A DNA stretch of 64,000 nucleotides from Aradus depressus (GCA_963662175.1 OY759221.1:29251027-29315026), one strand, 5' to 3'; shown: positions 1-10,791, numbered from the stretch's first letter. Translations and numbers: made by a program. The notes: a model not told the origin generated them from the letters alone.

Positions 1-285
1 TATAAAAAATTATCTTTAATTTTATTTAAATTAAAATAAATTGACTACTGCATTTATTAATGTTATTATTTTATACTCATATTTTCAAGTTTTTATTTAT
101 TCATTTCATTTTATTCTTCAGTAGTATTGTTAATTCTAATTCATGTGTGTCAGACACTAAGAGTTAATATATATATATATTTATGTATCAAATTTATAAT
201 CTATTTTAATGTATGCATTCTTATGACGTATTCTTTTACAATGTTATGGTTAAACGGAAATAAATATTATTATTAATATGAATAT
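1..285 (+). repeat. Rep-D dispersed repeat, 3' part
   Basis: AT-rich sequence ending in a 'gttaaacggaaataaat' tail. The same tail and the block before it recur at 32,930-33,135 (same strand) and 58,636-58,810 (opposite strand), so this is a copy of a dispersed family. No reading frame is visible. Confidence 0.6.
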
Positions 286-289
286 TTAC

Positions 290-510
290 CTCATAAGGTA
301 GTTGACGGTGCCGTTTCTGAAAATCCTGAGAGCGAAATGTACCGGGATGAGTGGATCTTTGAAATCACCATGCATGATGAAGTACGTGTCGGGGAGCCAG
401 AGCTGATCATGGTGATGGATAGCATTCAGGAACTCGTACTGAGTTCGGTTCTTGTATGAGAGTCGCGGGTCGAACCACTGCTGTTGCAGTAAGAATTCTA
501 CCTCGTACTT
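290..510 (-). CDS. Cys-loop ligand-gated ion channel, extracellular-domain exon (exon 4 of the visible part)
   Basis: Internal exon of a pentameric ligand-gated channel subunit, 221 bp. On the minus strand it is preceded by a TTTGCAG acceptor and followed by a GAG|GTAAAT donor. The 73 codons hold family hallmarks of the ligand-binding domain: QQQWFDPRL (loop D region), HDQLWLPDTYF (loop A, W-x-P-D) and LRIFRNGTVNYLMR, with N-glycosylation sequons NRT and NGT. The start phase (0) fits the exon at 11,478-11,542. The exon ends two bases into a codon, so the Cys-loop and TM1-4 must lie left of the window. The sequence looks closer to the insect-type pH/metal-gated and orphan chloride channel groups than to GABA or glutamate receptors, but the subfamily is an inference from memory. 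As an anion channel it would act at the plasma membrane. Confidence 0.9.
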
Positions 511-627
511 CTGCAAAGAAACAAATAAACAATATCGATATTATCTGTTTGTCTGACTATCGATTGTTTGACACCACTACCTGGTAGCGATCTTCATACA
601 TTCAAAACAGGTTTATACATTTAGATT

Positions 628-735
628 AGGGGTCATTAACGAGTATCTGACATAGTACAGGCTCGTGACCATCGATTCGCGATCTTTAATAAGTAGGCTA
701 GCACAATACCTCTGAGATACCGGCGCCCACAATTC
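628..735 (-). repeat. SINE-1 fragment
   Basis: Matches both ends of SINE-1 in reverse orientation: a middle block ('gtatctgacatagtacaggctcg') joined directly to the tRNA-like head ('ctgagataccggcgccc'). An internal stretch is deleted. Confidence 0.7.
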
Positions 736-784
736 TGATAAGATAGTGTGTACTGACAAATGTCGATACATTCATTACATCGTC

Positions 785-1330
785 AGTTATTGCAGTTTTT
801 GTGTTAACCCCTTCATCCTCCCCTTCCCTTCAGCCGATTTAGCTGAAAATCAATAGGTGTTGTCCTTATTGATACACATATAAAATTTCGCGTTGATACA
901 TTAATTCTATCGGAAGTTATCCTGTTTATCGACACATAAACACGATTTTTTTTTCCTTTTTTCGAATCATATGAACTTTTGGCGTAAACTCCTGACTGTT
1001 TACATAACTTCCCAATGTTGATTGGGGTGGAAATTGATAGGTGCTGCCCCCCGATTGGGGTTCAAGTCACACACAAAATTACGTGTCGATGCATTTATTA
1101 CAACAACAGTTATTACAGTTTTTGAGTTACACCTCTCCCTAATGCCCCCATTCTCTTTTGGCCGATTGGGGTGGAAATTGATAGGTGCTGTCCTTAAGGG
1201 GTTCAAGTCACACATATAAAATTTCGTGTCGATACATTCATTTTATAGAAAGTTGTGTTCACAGACACACACACAGACAGACAGAATTTATGTTTTTCAT
1301 ATTCGGAATCTAGGTTGGAAACCATGTGAT
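785..1330 (+). repeat. Rep-A dispersed repeat copy
   Basis: Carries the hallmarks of a family found over 15 times here: 'cgatacattcattacat', 'aatcaataggtg' and 'ttcacagacacac', with 'accgattacataacttccc' at the far end of full copies. A ~180 bp block is duplicated inside (about 1,020-1,090 and 1,160-1,230). No coding potential; short ORFs in both strands are by-products. Confidence 0.7.
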
Positions 1331-1378
1331 TCCGTTGAACTAGGTCAACAGACACAAGCTACTTAGAAAGTTTAGTTA

Positions 1379-1630
1379 ATATGAGTCATGCCCGGGCTTT
1401 AATTACGAAGTCATATCACCTACTACCAGAGCGGTCTTTCGTCACTCTGGATGACATTAGCCCGACTCTTTTATGGGACGATAGGCTCGGGACCATCGCA
1501 TAACGTTCCATCCGAAGAAAGGCGTGGTAAGTTTATTTTACCTCATAGATAAAATCGACAAAGGGAACGAACACGCAACCTTTAGCTCAGTAAGCAAGCA
1601 TGCATATCACTGAGCTACCGTCGCCCTCAT
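1379..1630 (-). repeat. SINE-1 copy
   Basis: Reverse-oriented SINE-1 from the 'gcccgggcttta' tail block to the tRNA-like head at 1,600-1,627. An internal segment around 1,470 is deleted. Confidence 0.8.
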
Positions 1631-1859
1631 ACTTAGAAAGGTACATTCAATGGGGGATATGAATGTGATGTACAGATATTTAGAACTGTATAAAGAATAC
1701 ATACAACAAGCAAATATGCTAAGAGAGGTCTAGGACACTTTCTAGGTCCGAATACATTTCTGCGATCTGTGTCGATACAGTGGAAAGCTAATAAAATAAA
1801 TAGAAACAAACATCTTGTTTAAACTTTTATAATGTCTAAATCCATAAAAATATGTACAT

Positions 1860-2330
1860 ATAGTGTACCCTTTTCGGTTTACGTCTGTGATAAAAGCTTG
1901 TTTGCTACCACATTTCCTGTAGAAATTTGATCTCTTTTGTTTATTTAAATTTTGATTTCTACAGTAGTTTGCCGAAAATTGCCCTAAAAAAATATTATCA
2001 ATAATTTAAGACGTGCAATTTTTAAGAAAGTACACGTATACAACAAAAAATTCGATTAAACAAACTTTACACTTGGATTCACAAAGAGATACCAATTTTT
2101 TAATAATTCTAAATAATATTAATTCTAATCCAAAGGTTTTTTTAAATGATACTACTGGGCCAACAGGGAAGATGAATAGAATAGAATTTGAAGAGGACAA
2201 ATAATTGGGTTATTATCTATATTTACATATTTAAATTTTAAAAAAACTTAACATTTGAACAAACAAAACAAAAATTTACAATGGCACAAAAACATTAAAT
2301 TAATACTTAAAAAACTATTTATTTTTTTTT
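1860..2330. repeat. Rep-E dispersed repeat copy
   Basis: Shares the blocks 'atttctacagtagtt', 'gccctaaaaaaatatt' and 'aagacgtgcaatttt' with the tandem pair at 51,840-53,430, and 'gggaagatgaatagaatag' with the arm at 52,650. No ORF of note. Confidence 0.6.
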
Positions 2331-2693
2331 TTTTTATTTGGGCATATTGAAAAATATATATTATTAATTGTACCTTCTCGACGCCTCTACCACAAAAACC
2401 AGACCCCGTCAACTCTTCACACTTTAATTCCACCCCAGTCAACTTTCATCTAATTGTTCAACTTCATTTTTATTTAAAACATATCAAACCACATTGCACC
2501 GTTTAAGAGCTAGCTCACGACTCCATTCCACTCAACACTATTTTACAGCTGTTTTTTATATGTTTTCTTGTTTTGTTTCTCAAACACCTTGATATATATC
2601 TAATATATATATGATATTAGATTATAATAAAAAAAATTACTTTTTATTCATAAAATATTCATTAAAAAATGTTCCGTAGTGTACATCACACGT

Positions 2694-2830
2694 CATCGTC
2701 AGCACAAAGTTCAGAAGTCATTAAATAATTTTTTTGAACTTTGTGCTGACGATGGCATGAGCCGAATCCGGTACACTTTATGTATATATTTTTGTAGAAT
2801 TGGATAATATAAAGGTTAAAAAGGTTTTTT
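2694..2830 (+). mobile_element. Penelope-like element tail with inverted partial duplication
   Basis: Holds a decayed hammerhead core (2,743-2,776) followed by 'tgtatatatttttgtagaattggataatataaa', the tail also seen after the hammerheads at 27,636 and 56,718. About 20 bp of stem I plus the CTGACGA box is also present upstream in reverse orientation (2,694-2,713 against 2,735-2,754), so the element end is duplicated head to head. Confidence 0.55.
2743..2776 (+). ncRNA. hammerhead-ribozyme-like motif, decayed
   Basis: Stem I GTG (2,743-2,745) pairs with CAC (2,774-2,776); core CTGACGA 2,746-2,752; extra T 2,753; stem II GGC/GCC with loop ATGA; then GAAT where GAAA is required (T at 2,767). CCGGTA follows. 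The lost A should prevent cleavage. Confidence 0.4.
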
Positions 2831-2839
2831 TTTTTTAAT

Positions 2840-3510
2840 TTACACTCCCTAGGCACTGAGTTGCACTCATTTGTGATTAATCGCGATTTTCACTGCCTGA
2901 TCTGAGAAGGTTTCTAGGCCATTGGCGCTTAAGGCACCGTTGGTCAAGTGTGGCAGAAGGGAAGGCACGGACTAGAGGAATAATGTGGACACTAAAGAAA
3001 GAAAATATTTTTGATATTGATTTAGCTAATTCGATGAAAAAAGGATTACTGAGATCAGTATGAAGAGTTTTTGGAGATGTAATAAAGAGCATTGGACTAT
3101 AATACAAAGGATTTTGGATTGAATGTGTTAAAGATTGGAAGCTTTGGCAGAATCCCACAGTTCAAACCATATATTCTTACATGCATTAGAGAAGATGAAG
3201 ATAAATTCTTAACGTAATAGGAGCGTGCAGTAAGCCAATCACACTCCTATTCAATCAATATTCCATCAACGAAAAGGAAGAGAAATACATAAAGGTTAGA
3301 TTATTCCAATTATTATAACAATTCAAAGAATGATTAGTATCTTATAATAATATAAATATCACACTGATGTGATGTTATAGCACAAACAAACTATAATCTA
3401 ACTGGACAAGCAATTATTCGTTAAGTTGATTTGCTCTTCGTGCTATTGCTTCCTGTAACAGTGATGCGACGTTGCTAAACCTCAGTTTTTTATAATCCAG
3501 AAAATGTGAA
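2840..3510. other. no gene recognised
   Basis: Unique-looking intronic DNA of the channel gene. The ORF at 2,877-3,158 has no recognisable domain and lies in the intron on the gene's own strand. Confidence 0.4.
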
Positions 3511-3519
3511 AAAAAGTCA

Positions 3520-3640
3520 AGAATTAATCAATTACGTTTTCGCTTTCCCTGTAAAGCCAATCGACCGTTTAGGCTAAAATCAAATATTTGACTTAAATAG
3601 TGACTTCTGAATTCATAATCTCTCTAATAAATTTTGTATG
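3520..3640 (+). repeat. Rep-A fragment
   Basis: The outer segment of Rep-A: 'ttttcgctttccctgtaaagccaatcgaccgtttaggctaaa' style sequence followed by 'gacttaaatagtgacttctga'. It matches copies at 8,000, 22,130 and 54,320. Confidence 0.55.
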
Positions 3641-3896
3641 GATTAATTCATACCTATATAGATATGGAGTCATACCTATATAAATACCAACACTTTACTG
3701 TTAGATTCGCTTTATTAGATTTTATATATATATTTTTTTTCTTTCTTTTTTATTTTATATTTATTATTATCTTGTAAATATCTGTTTATTGGAATGTATA
3801 GAGTAACAAAAACAAGGGATTCCACGTCATTACCTAAAAACCCCCTCCATAACTGTACCTTCTACCCTGTCAACCAATTCTGTCAGTTTGCAAGTG

Positions 3897-3935
3897 ACTC
3901 TTGATAATGCCTTAACACGGCGAAACTAGTTGAGT
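3897..3935 (+). ncRNA. variant hammerhead ribozyme candidate with U3-A8 pair
   Basis: Stem I ACTC (3,897-3,900) pairs perfectly with GAGT (3,932-3,935). The core reads TTGATAA (3,901-3,907) instead of CTGATGA, so C3 and G8 are both changed, to U and A. An extra T (3,908) is followed by stem II GCC (3,909-3,911)/GGC (3,919-3,921), loop TTAACAC, GAAA (3,922-3,925), palindromic stem III ACTAGT (3,925-3,930) and T3,931 as the cleavage-site base. In hammerhead structures C3 and G8 pair with each other, so the double change keeps a Watson-Crick pair. Layout matches the other hammerheads here; activity is inferred. Confidence 0.5.
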
Positions 3936-4029
3936 ATTTGAGAATATATAGTGAAGTTTGACAAAGAAATTGTGTATTTTAATTATCTATTCCTAGAATG
4001 GAGCTTCACAAAGTAAATCTGGAAACCAT

Positions 4030-4905
4030 AAATTATTTGATTAACTCATTTCATCGGCAGTTATTAAGGTATTTGAGTCTTCTGTGGTTCAACCCCTTCC
4101 CTTCAACTGCTTTCGAAGAAAATTGATAGGTGATATCCTTATGGAGTTTTGAATTTAAATATAAAATTTCATGGCGTATGAATGTATCATTGATCACATC
4201 GGAAGTTATTGGGATTTCTGGAGTTAAGCCCCCCTCTGATCTCTCACCCCTACGGCTAATTTCTCTGAAAATTAATAGATGATCTCCTTATACGGCTTTG
4301 ACTAGGTTTAGGTTTTAGGTTTTATGACTCATGCCCGGGTTTTAACTACGAGGTCATATCGCCTACTACCAGAGCGCTCCTTCATGAGCCCGACTACTGG
4401 GGAATCCTAAATTTTGCCTACCCTAAATTTTTATTCACCTAGGGCAGAGGTCTTTAACGAGTACTTGACATCGTACAGGCTCGGGACCATCGCTTAACGT
4501 CCCATCCGAAGGACGGCATGTTTAAGTTTATTTTACCTCCCAGATAAAATAAACTAAGGGCTCGGTCGGGTTTCGAACCCACGTTCTTGAGCTCAGACTA
4601 TACATATACATATCAAAATTCGTTTAAATACATTCATTACAACGACAGTTACTGGGATATTTGTGTTAATCCTCCCCTCTAATCCCAAACTCCTCTTGGA
4701 CCGATTTGACTGAAAATCCATGTATCGTCCTTAGGGGATTCTGAATACGATACATTCATTTTATCGGGAGTTATCGTGTTCACAGACACACATATATATA
4801 TTTTTTTTCATTTTTGGAATCAAGAGAATGGAGAACATGAAATTCCATTGAAAACTTCTAATCGAATTTCGGACTGATTACATAACTTCCCCCATACTTC
4901 AAGCG
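4030..4905 (+). repeat. Rep-A copy split by a SINE-1 insertion
   Basis: Rep-A sequence at 4,030-4,300 resumes at 4,600-4,905, ending with 'tctaatcgaatttcggactgattacataacttcccc'. The SINE-1 copy 4,303-4,598 sits between the halves, so this Rep-A copy is older than the SINE insertion. Confidence 0.7.
4303..4598 (-). repeat. SINE-1 copy, 5' truncated
   Basis: Reverse-oriented. Starts with a telomere-like 'taggtttaggtttta' tail, contains the whole body and box B ('gggtttcgaaccc'), and stops before box A. Confidence 0.8.
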
Positions 4906-5545
4906 CTTTTTCTTATCTGATTCGACTTCTCTAAAGTTAAAGTTTCGAAAATGCTTGAGGGTGTTTGTAGAATGTAAAATACATCCAGTTAGATTAAGAA
5001 AGTTAAACTGGCATTGTCATGACAACACAATGATGAATAGAATCCTTCAATTTACAATTAGTTAAACTTTAGTCACTAGTCATAGAGAACGGCGGATTGG
5101 GACCATTATTCTAACTTCGTCTGGGCTTACTTCAGTCCACGTCGAAAGTTGAGTGAGGGGATGATGAAATGGACAACTCGCAAGGGTGAGGAATATACAT
5201 GAAACTTAAAACATACCGGGCAACCTACAGCCCGCGGAAGAATTCAAAAACCCACAGACAGAGATAAAGGACCTAACTCAATAAGAAGAAGGTGCAAAGT
5301 ACCCAGTTTTAAAATTAATTCATAAAATATGTTCTCATACCAAGTCTCAACTCTAAATATATTTTATTAAGCTAGTCGTATTGAAAAATGTCATTTTCTG
5401 CTTTCATTCAGCCATAATGTAATTCGAAATTTTCTTGAATATTTGTGGTGATGTATTTTCATGAGTATAATGTAAAAAAAATTTTTTTTCATGGCCCTAA
5501 ATTAAAAAAAAATATATATTTAAGATTTTTTTTGATTCAACTTTT
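4905..5545. other. no gene recognised
   Basis: Single-copy-looking intronic DNA. A moderately GC-rich stretch at 5,090-5,290 has no convincing splice sites or long frame. Confidence 0.35.
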
Positions 5546-5548
5546 AAT

Positions 5549-5645
5549 CTTCAGCCACGACTTAACAAATACTGTTAGTATAATAATAAGTATTTTTTAA
5601 GGCGTGGCTGAAGATGGTAGCAATGCTGAAAGTACTCCCATATTG
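5549..5645 (+). ncRNA. hammerhead ribozyme candidate with upstream inverted copy
   Basis: Stem I GTGG (5,604-5,607)/CCAT (5,638-5,641); core CTGAAGA (5,608-5,614); extra T 5,615; weak stem II GGT (5,616-5,618)/GCT (5,625-5,627) around loop AGCAAT; GAAA (5,628-5,631); palindromic stem III AGTACT (5,631-5,636); C5,637 as cleavage-site base. All invariant positions are kept. The block 'cttcagccacg' at 5,552-5,562 is an inverted partial copy of stem I and the core, as at the 2.7 kb locus. Confidence 0.6.
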
Positions 5646-5946
5646 GTCATATCGCCTACTACCAGAGCGCTCTTTCGTCACTCTGGTGGACATGAGCCCG
5701 ATTCTACTGTGGGAGTCCTAAATTTTGCCTACCCTAAATTTTTATTCATCTAGGGTAGGGGTCTTTAACGAGTATCTGACATCGTACAGGCTCGGGATCA
5801 TCGCTTAACGTCCCATCCGAAGGACGGCGAGCTTAAGTTTATTTTACCTCCCAGATAAAAAAAACTAAGGGCCTCGGTCGGGATTCAAACCTACGTTCTT
5901 GAGATCAGAAGGTAAGCACGCATACCACTGAGCTACCGGCGCCCTC
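5644..5946 (-). repeat. SINE-1 copy, nearly complete
   Basis: Reverse-oriented, from 'ggtcatatcgcctactaccagag' to the full tRNA-like head ending 'ctgagctaccggcgccctc' at 5,946. Only the tail is missing, cut at the hammerhead element. Confidence 0.85.
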
Positions 5947-6029
5947 TAGATATTTATAAAAAACATTTATTTTTAATTAAATGTTTTACAATATCTCTGC
6001 AGAAAAATTTAAGTACCCTTGAGGTTGCT

Positions 6030-6425
6030 TTGTATTTTCTTCCCCAGCTATACGATGCTTATACATGTGCCTTATGGGAAATTATGTAATCGGTTAAAAA
6101 GTCGATTCGGAGTTTTCAAATCGATTCCATGTTTTCCGACCTCCTGATTCCATAAATGTAAAAAAAAAAAATCTGTAAGTCTGTGATAACGATAACTCCC
6201 GCTAGAATAAATGTATCGATATGAAATTTTAAATTTCAATCCAGAACCGTCTAAAGAAGACACCTATTGATTTTCAGTCAATCCCAATAACCGCCGATGT
6301 AATGAATGTATCGACACAAAATTTAGTATGATGATTCAGAAGGCACTGTGTAAATCAAATATGGAGTTTTAGGCCAAACGGTCGATTGGATTTGGAAGGA
6401 GACTATACCGCCGGTAGATCACCGA
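6030..6425 (-). repeat. Rep-A copy
   Basis: Reverse-oriented: begins 'gggaaattatgtaatcggt' and ends 'aaacggtcgattgga...ggtagatcaccga'. This gives both family ends, the second being a 'gtgattcaccga' motif. The ORF at 6,072-6,263 is a by-product. Confidence 0.7.
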
Positions 6426-6810
6426 GCCCCTGTTTTCTTGTGAACAAATGTAATAACACTAACATAAAATATACTTTAACAATTTTCTCAACCATAAGGA
6501 TCAATATCGTTTCGTTTAACTGAGGAGGCTATCTGATTGGAGCTCTGGATGGAGTTTTTGCCAACCTACACGCTAAGCTACACACACGCCAACTTAAAAC
6601 GTTTGGCCACACTCTCTCTCTCTCTATCCAGACAAGTATTACCTACCTAACTTTGGATCAATGAACCACAACTTGCCAATTATACGAGCTTCTCCCCACA
6701 TTTACTGCTACTTTCAACAATAAACCTGTCAAACTTTGTTATATATATATGTACATCGGACATTTTGTGGTCAGTACCATGTAATATATACAATCAGATG
6801 CACATAAGTG

Positions 6811-6830
6811 GGGGGGGGGGGGGGGGGGGG
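6811..6830. repeat. poly-G tract
   Basis: About 20 consecutive G residues. The length may be a sequencing or assembly estimate. Confidence 0.8.
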
Positions 6831-7039
6831 CAGCATCGCCGGGGCTTCTGGGCTTCGAGGGTGTGGTCGGTGCCACACAATTATAGAAAATTATATTATC
6901 AACAAGTTGCTTTGATTGGTATATATCGATTAACGTTCTAAATTTCGACTATTTATCCCTTATGATTATTGACTATTATTTTTGTTTTTCACCAAAGAAG
7001 TTCTTTAAATCCCTTTATCTTTATTTTTTATTATTATTT

Positions 7040-7365
7040 TTTTTTTATTAGGCTCATCGACTGCAGAGGCCATTAGCGCCAATACAACTATTATTATAAA
7101 AGTGACATCATGCGGATAAGGCTATCTCTCTGGCTATTAGCTATTCCTCCGTGAATGGCACCATATAATTTTCCGGTGATACAGTCCAGCATTTTGCAAG
7201 AATTGCAGCAGCAGAGATGTGTAGGCCGAGCTATCCTTCAGCACTGCTCAAGCATCGTGAGGCAGTCCATCTCTTTCTCTGTAGGGTTTGAGAGCTTCAC
7301 AGGACTGAAGAATGTGGAAAACAGTCAGTTCCTCCTTGCACAGTGGACAACACGGTGGGCATAAA
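7040..7365 (-). pseudogene. Jockey/I-type non-LTR retrotransposon, 3' end fragment
   Basis: The minus strand from 7,365 encodes CPLCKEELTVFHILQSCEAL, the cysteine/histidine-rich C-terminus typical after the RNase H domain of Jockey/I-clade elements. Beyond it is a 3' UTR related to 30,790-30,905 (opposite strand), e.g. 'gctcggcctacacat' and 'ctgctgcaattcttgc'. Stops interrupt it, so it is a dead fragment. The plus-strand ORF 7,155-7,364 is its shadow. Confidence 0.65.
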
Positions 7366-7369
7366 ATCC

Positions 7370-8590
7370 CTTTATCAAAATTCTTTAAATAATTTCTTGT
7401 TGCTTCTTACAAAGTTTCATCGAATTCTACCGACTGGTTTTATCCTATATCGTTCTTCCTTCTTTTTGTTTGATTTTCTCTTGTCGTTTATTAAATTTCT
7501 TGTTTTGTTGCTTCGTTCCTCTTCCATATCATTCTTTGATGTTTTTTCCACATTGTCATTTCTTTCTAATCTCAGTTTGATACATATTTTTTAAGAATTA
7601 TATGTTTGAAAATTCTATGATTGCGACACCTTGTTTTGTTTCTTCCATTAGTAAATTTCGTTGATAAACTGCTGTTATTTATATTTTTTCCACATTTATT
7701 TTTAAGCTAAGTATTTTTCCTTTCTTCATTACATATTTTCTCTACAATTTCTGTTTTTATTTAATGTTTGCATCTTCTATAAAAATAAGCCTAAATGCTG
7801 GGTGCGACTCTTTTTTATAGTGTTTTATACTATTTCTTTATTGTTATTATTATTATTTAGATTCTTGAAGTCACTTCTCTATTAACTATTACAAAAACAT
7901 CCTTTTTAATTGCTTGTTTTGGTCTAAATCTCGTTCCGATGCTATTTATCCATGGAGATATGTTGTTTACATCACAAGCCCAAACGGTCATCAATTGGCT
8001 TTAGAGTTGGAGCGAAAACGTAATTGATTAACTCGCACTGGAGAAATACATAGCCGGTGATTCACTGACGAATTTTATATTATATTTATTATATAAAAAT
8101 ACAAACTTTAGTTATAAACTATTGAAATGCCAAGGAAGAGACTAACCTCTAAAGAGTATTATTCCACAAATCGATACAGGATTAACTTCATCAACAAGTG
8201 AACAGATTTTAATCTGTACAACAACACAGGCATTAACAAAATTATACAGCGCCGGTTTGGTTTGCCCTGACTTGTTAGTCAGGGTTGTTGTTACACTTCA
8301 TCCAGAAGAGACTATTACTGGTTTAATAAGAGGTTTACCCTCCCATGAAAGTGTTCAACACCATTTCCTAAGGGTTTTAAGTTATAAAATGAGTAGGTAA
8401 ATTTAATTAAAGGGACATTAAAAATCACATTAAAGATAAAAGCATATAAACAGCAATATCTGTCTTCTTCCCTTAGTTTCTTCTTAAGAAGCTGGTATTT
8501 TAATATTTTGTTTTGGAAAATGTGGATAAAGAAATTAATTTATTAATGCCCATAACGTGGCATAATAGTTTGAGAAACCTTTTATATCAA
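7370..8590. other. AT-rich intronic DNA, no gene
   Basis: T-rich low-complexity sequence to about 7,900 (the ORF 7,343-7,594 is compositional), then a short Rep-A end at 7,975-8,075 ('aaacggtcatcaattggctttag' to 'gtgattcactgacga'). The rest is unrecognised. Confidence 0.45.
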
Positions 8591-8592
8591 TT

Positions 8593-8741
8593 GAGGGTGC
8601 CGATAGCTCGAGGCACTTAAGTTTTTTATCTGGGAAGTGAAAAAACATTGAGGACGTCGTCCTTCGGATTGGACGCTAAGCGATGGTCCCCGAGTCTGTA
8701 CGATGTCAGGTACTCGTTAAAGATACCTACCCTACGTGGAG
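8593..8741 (+). repeat. SINE-1 fragment
   Basis: Head 'gagggtgccgatagctcgag' fused to the body ('aagttttttatctgggaagtg' to 'cctaccctacgtgga'). Box B region deleted. Confidence 0.7.
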
Positions 8742-9111
8742 AAAACTGGACAAAATAAAAGGAAACAATGAAATACTAATGATTAATACAGTTGACAGTA
8801 TCTTTTCAATGTAGAAGGAAATCGAGGTTCTGTCGTGTAAAAGAAAATTCGAAATTTTGGACCAATTTTGGTTTCGAAAACTATTTATTTTCTTCTTCTG
8901 GGCCTTATAATGACTTGAGTGGATGTGTGTGGTGAAGGTGTTGTGATTTTGTGTCCAGTATAGTGCTATGGTGTCGTTAACTGAATCCACTAAAGCCTAG
9001 TACACACTAGTAGACCATGTTGCGCGATTTGTCTATAGGCGGTCTCGAGACACGGTCTATAGACCGTCTAGGGACACCGTTCTTTGTCTAGTCTAGCGTC
9101 CACACTAGGAT

Positions 9112-9351
9112 GTGAATTTCTCAGTCTCATCTTCGCAGTCCACCATGGAGGACATTGTTTTGTGTGGAATGAGTTCCTGGTTAGTGCTAATTACAAGTGA
9201 AAGAACGAAAAAACGTAAACGTTGGTGGACGCGCGAAGTGCTCGCAGAAGGACCTAGGTTCGGTAATGCATTATTAAATAATAAATTAAGACTGGAAGAC
9301 GCCATGGGTTTTCGAAATATCACCCGGCTGTCGCGTATTGATTTTAATTAA
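9112..9351 (+). pseudogene. Harbinger transposase N-terminal remnant
   Basis: Open frame of 79 codons whose second half has the basic KKRKRWW cluster followed by an LRLEDAMGFRN segment, as in PIF/Harbinger nucleases just before the catalytic domain. It ends where the DDE domain should begin. Assignment is from family memory. Confidence 0.5.
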
Positions 9352-9441
9352 TTGAAATTACAAAATTATTATTAATATTCAATTTTTAATAACAAAAGCA
9401 ATATAAAATTAGACGATGAGGAATAAATCAATGCAAAACAT

Positions 9442-9858
9442 TTATAGATTGGTATAGTTCTGTACAAAATCACTAATGCCATTGCTAATTTCATCCCTTG
9501 ACTCTAATTGCTGCTGAAGTTGATCATCTTCAACTCCTTCTATGCTACCTGCAGTTGGTATAAAAGGATTTGAGCAATAACTGTCTAGCGAAACGTATGA
9601 TGATGATGGGGAATGTGATGCGATTGATGAGATGGAGGTGGAAGGTGGATGTGGCGTCTGAATGGACGGAATTTCAGCAGCTAGCAGACCCATGTCAAAT
9701 CGAAATAAAATATCATTAATATAGCGTTGAGCCAAAGAGACCTCCACCCTAGGCATGTTACAATTTCTCACTTTATTTGTAACATATTCTAAAGAACTGT
9801 AAAACTTTGGAAAATAACTGTAAAGAGCCGAACCACACCACTTGGAAGCTGGAAACAC
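9442..9858 (-). pseudogene. second protein of the Harbinger-like element, C-terminal part
   Basis: 138-codon frame convergent with the transposase remnant. It has a Ser/Pro-rich middle (STSISSIASHSPSSSYVS) and a segment RVEVSLAQRYINDILF just before it. Position and composition fit the Myb/SANT-like accessory protein of Harbinger elements, but no DNA-binding domain is visible. 5' part missing. Confidence 0.4.
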
Positions 9859-10149
9859 ACTGGGACGTGTCTCGGCTCTAGACGCCGAGTGACGTCCACA
9901 CTGCCAAAATGTTGCGCAATATGTCTAACGTTGCATGCGGTCTCCCATTCCGATCGGGAGACTTTAGACCTGCGATTTTTGGTCTCGCAACAGCCCGTAG
10001 ACGGGGATTGGTCTATAGACATGTCTACTTAGACAACCTGAGACACGTCTCAGAGACCAAAATCAAGCAACATGTCTACTAGTGTGGACTAGGTTTTAAG
10101 CTCTGACGGCTTCACATCAGGCGGACTGTTCAGGTCCAACTGACAAGCC

Positions 10150-10645
10150 GGCCGAATTGTGTGTGGCGGGCTTCACTCAGGGACTTCTAAATTCGACTAA
10201 ATTTCGTCTTGATACATACATCCCCTCCGCTCCTCTGACGCCAGGTCCTTATTGTATCCTGGATTAGGGTAGTTATGAGGATTTTCCAGTGCAACCTTCC
10301 TTCACTTGTGTCGAAAGTCAACTGAAAATTATTAGATTTCCTCCTTATGAGGTTTTAGACTGATATATATATAATTTCGTTTCGATATATTCATTACTTC
10401 GGCAGATAATTAGGTTTTTTTGTTACGCCCCCCTTCCTTTTGGGCGATTTGCCTAAAAATCAATAGATATCGTGCTTATAGGATTCTGGACATACATATA
10501 TTTCATATCTATATATTCATTCTATCGAGAGTTATCGTAGACAGGATATTTTTTTTCATTTCTGGAATCAGGGAGTTGGAAAAATGAAATCCGGTGAACT
10601 CAACTTGGAATTTCTGACCAATGACATAACTTGTCTAATACTTCA
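10150..10645 (+). repeat. Rep-A copy
   Basis: Contains 'ttcgtcttgatacataca', 'aatcaatagatatcgtgc', 'tattcattctatcgagagttatcg' and the end 'aatttctgaccaatgacataactt'. Non-coding. Confidence 0.7.
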
Positions 10646-10791
10646 TATAGTTAAAAGGAAGTAAACAGCCAAATCCAAATATTTATATTATGTCTTCCCT
10701 AAGATATCTTGCCAAAATGAAGCAATTTCCGTATTTTTCTCCATTTCATTCTATAAAACCCAATTGCAGCTCAGACAGTCATTAAAATAAA

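Larger units (their letters stand above)
8995..10092. mobile_element. PIF/Harbinger-like DNA transposon, non-autonomous derivative
   Basis: Terminal inverted repeats: 'cctagtacacactagtag' at 8,997 against the complement of 'ctactagtgtggactagg' ending 10,092, continuing to an ATGTTGC motif on both sides. Near the left end a plus-strand frame (9,112-9,351) reads KKRKRWWTREV then LRLEDAMGFRN, similar to the N-terminus of Harbinger transposases. A minus-strand frame fills the right half. The DDE catalytic part is absent. The target-site duplication could not be defined. Confidence 0.65.

Noticed and set aside
7343..7594. 83-codon hydrophobic ORF
   Set aside because: Phe/Leu/Ser-rich translation of T-rich DNA, with no splice or domain evidence.
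8995..10092. host gene in the 138-codon minus ORF
   Set aside because: It lies between clear TIRs with a Harbinger-like remnant, so it belongs to the transposon.
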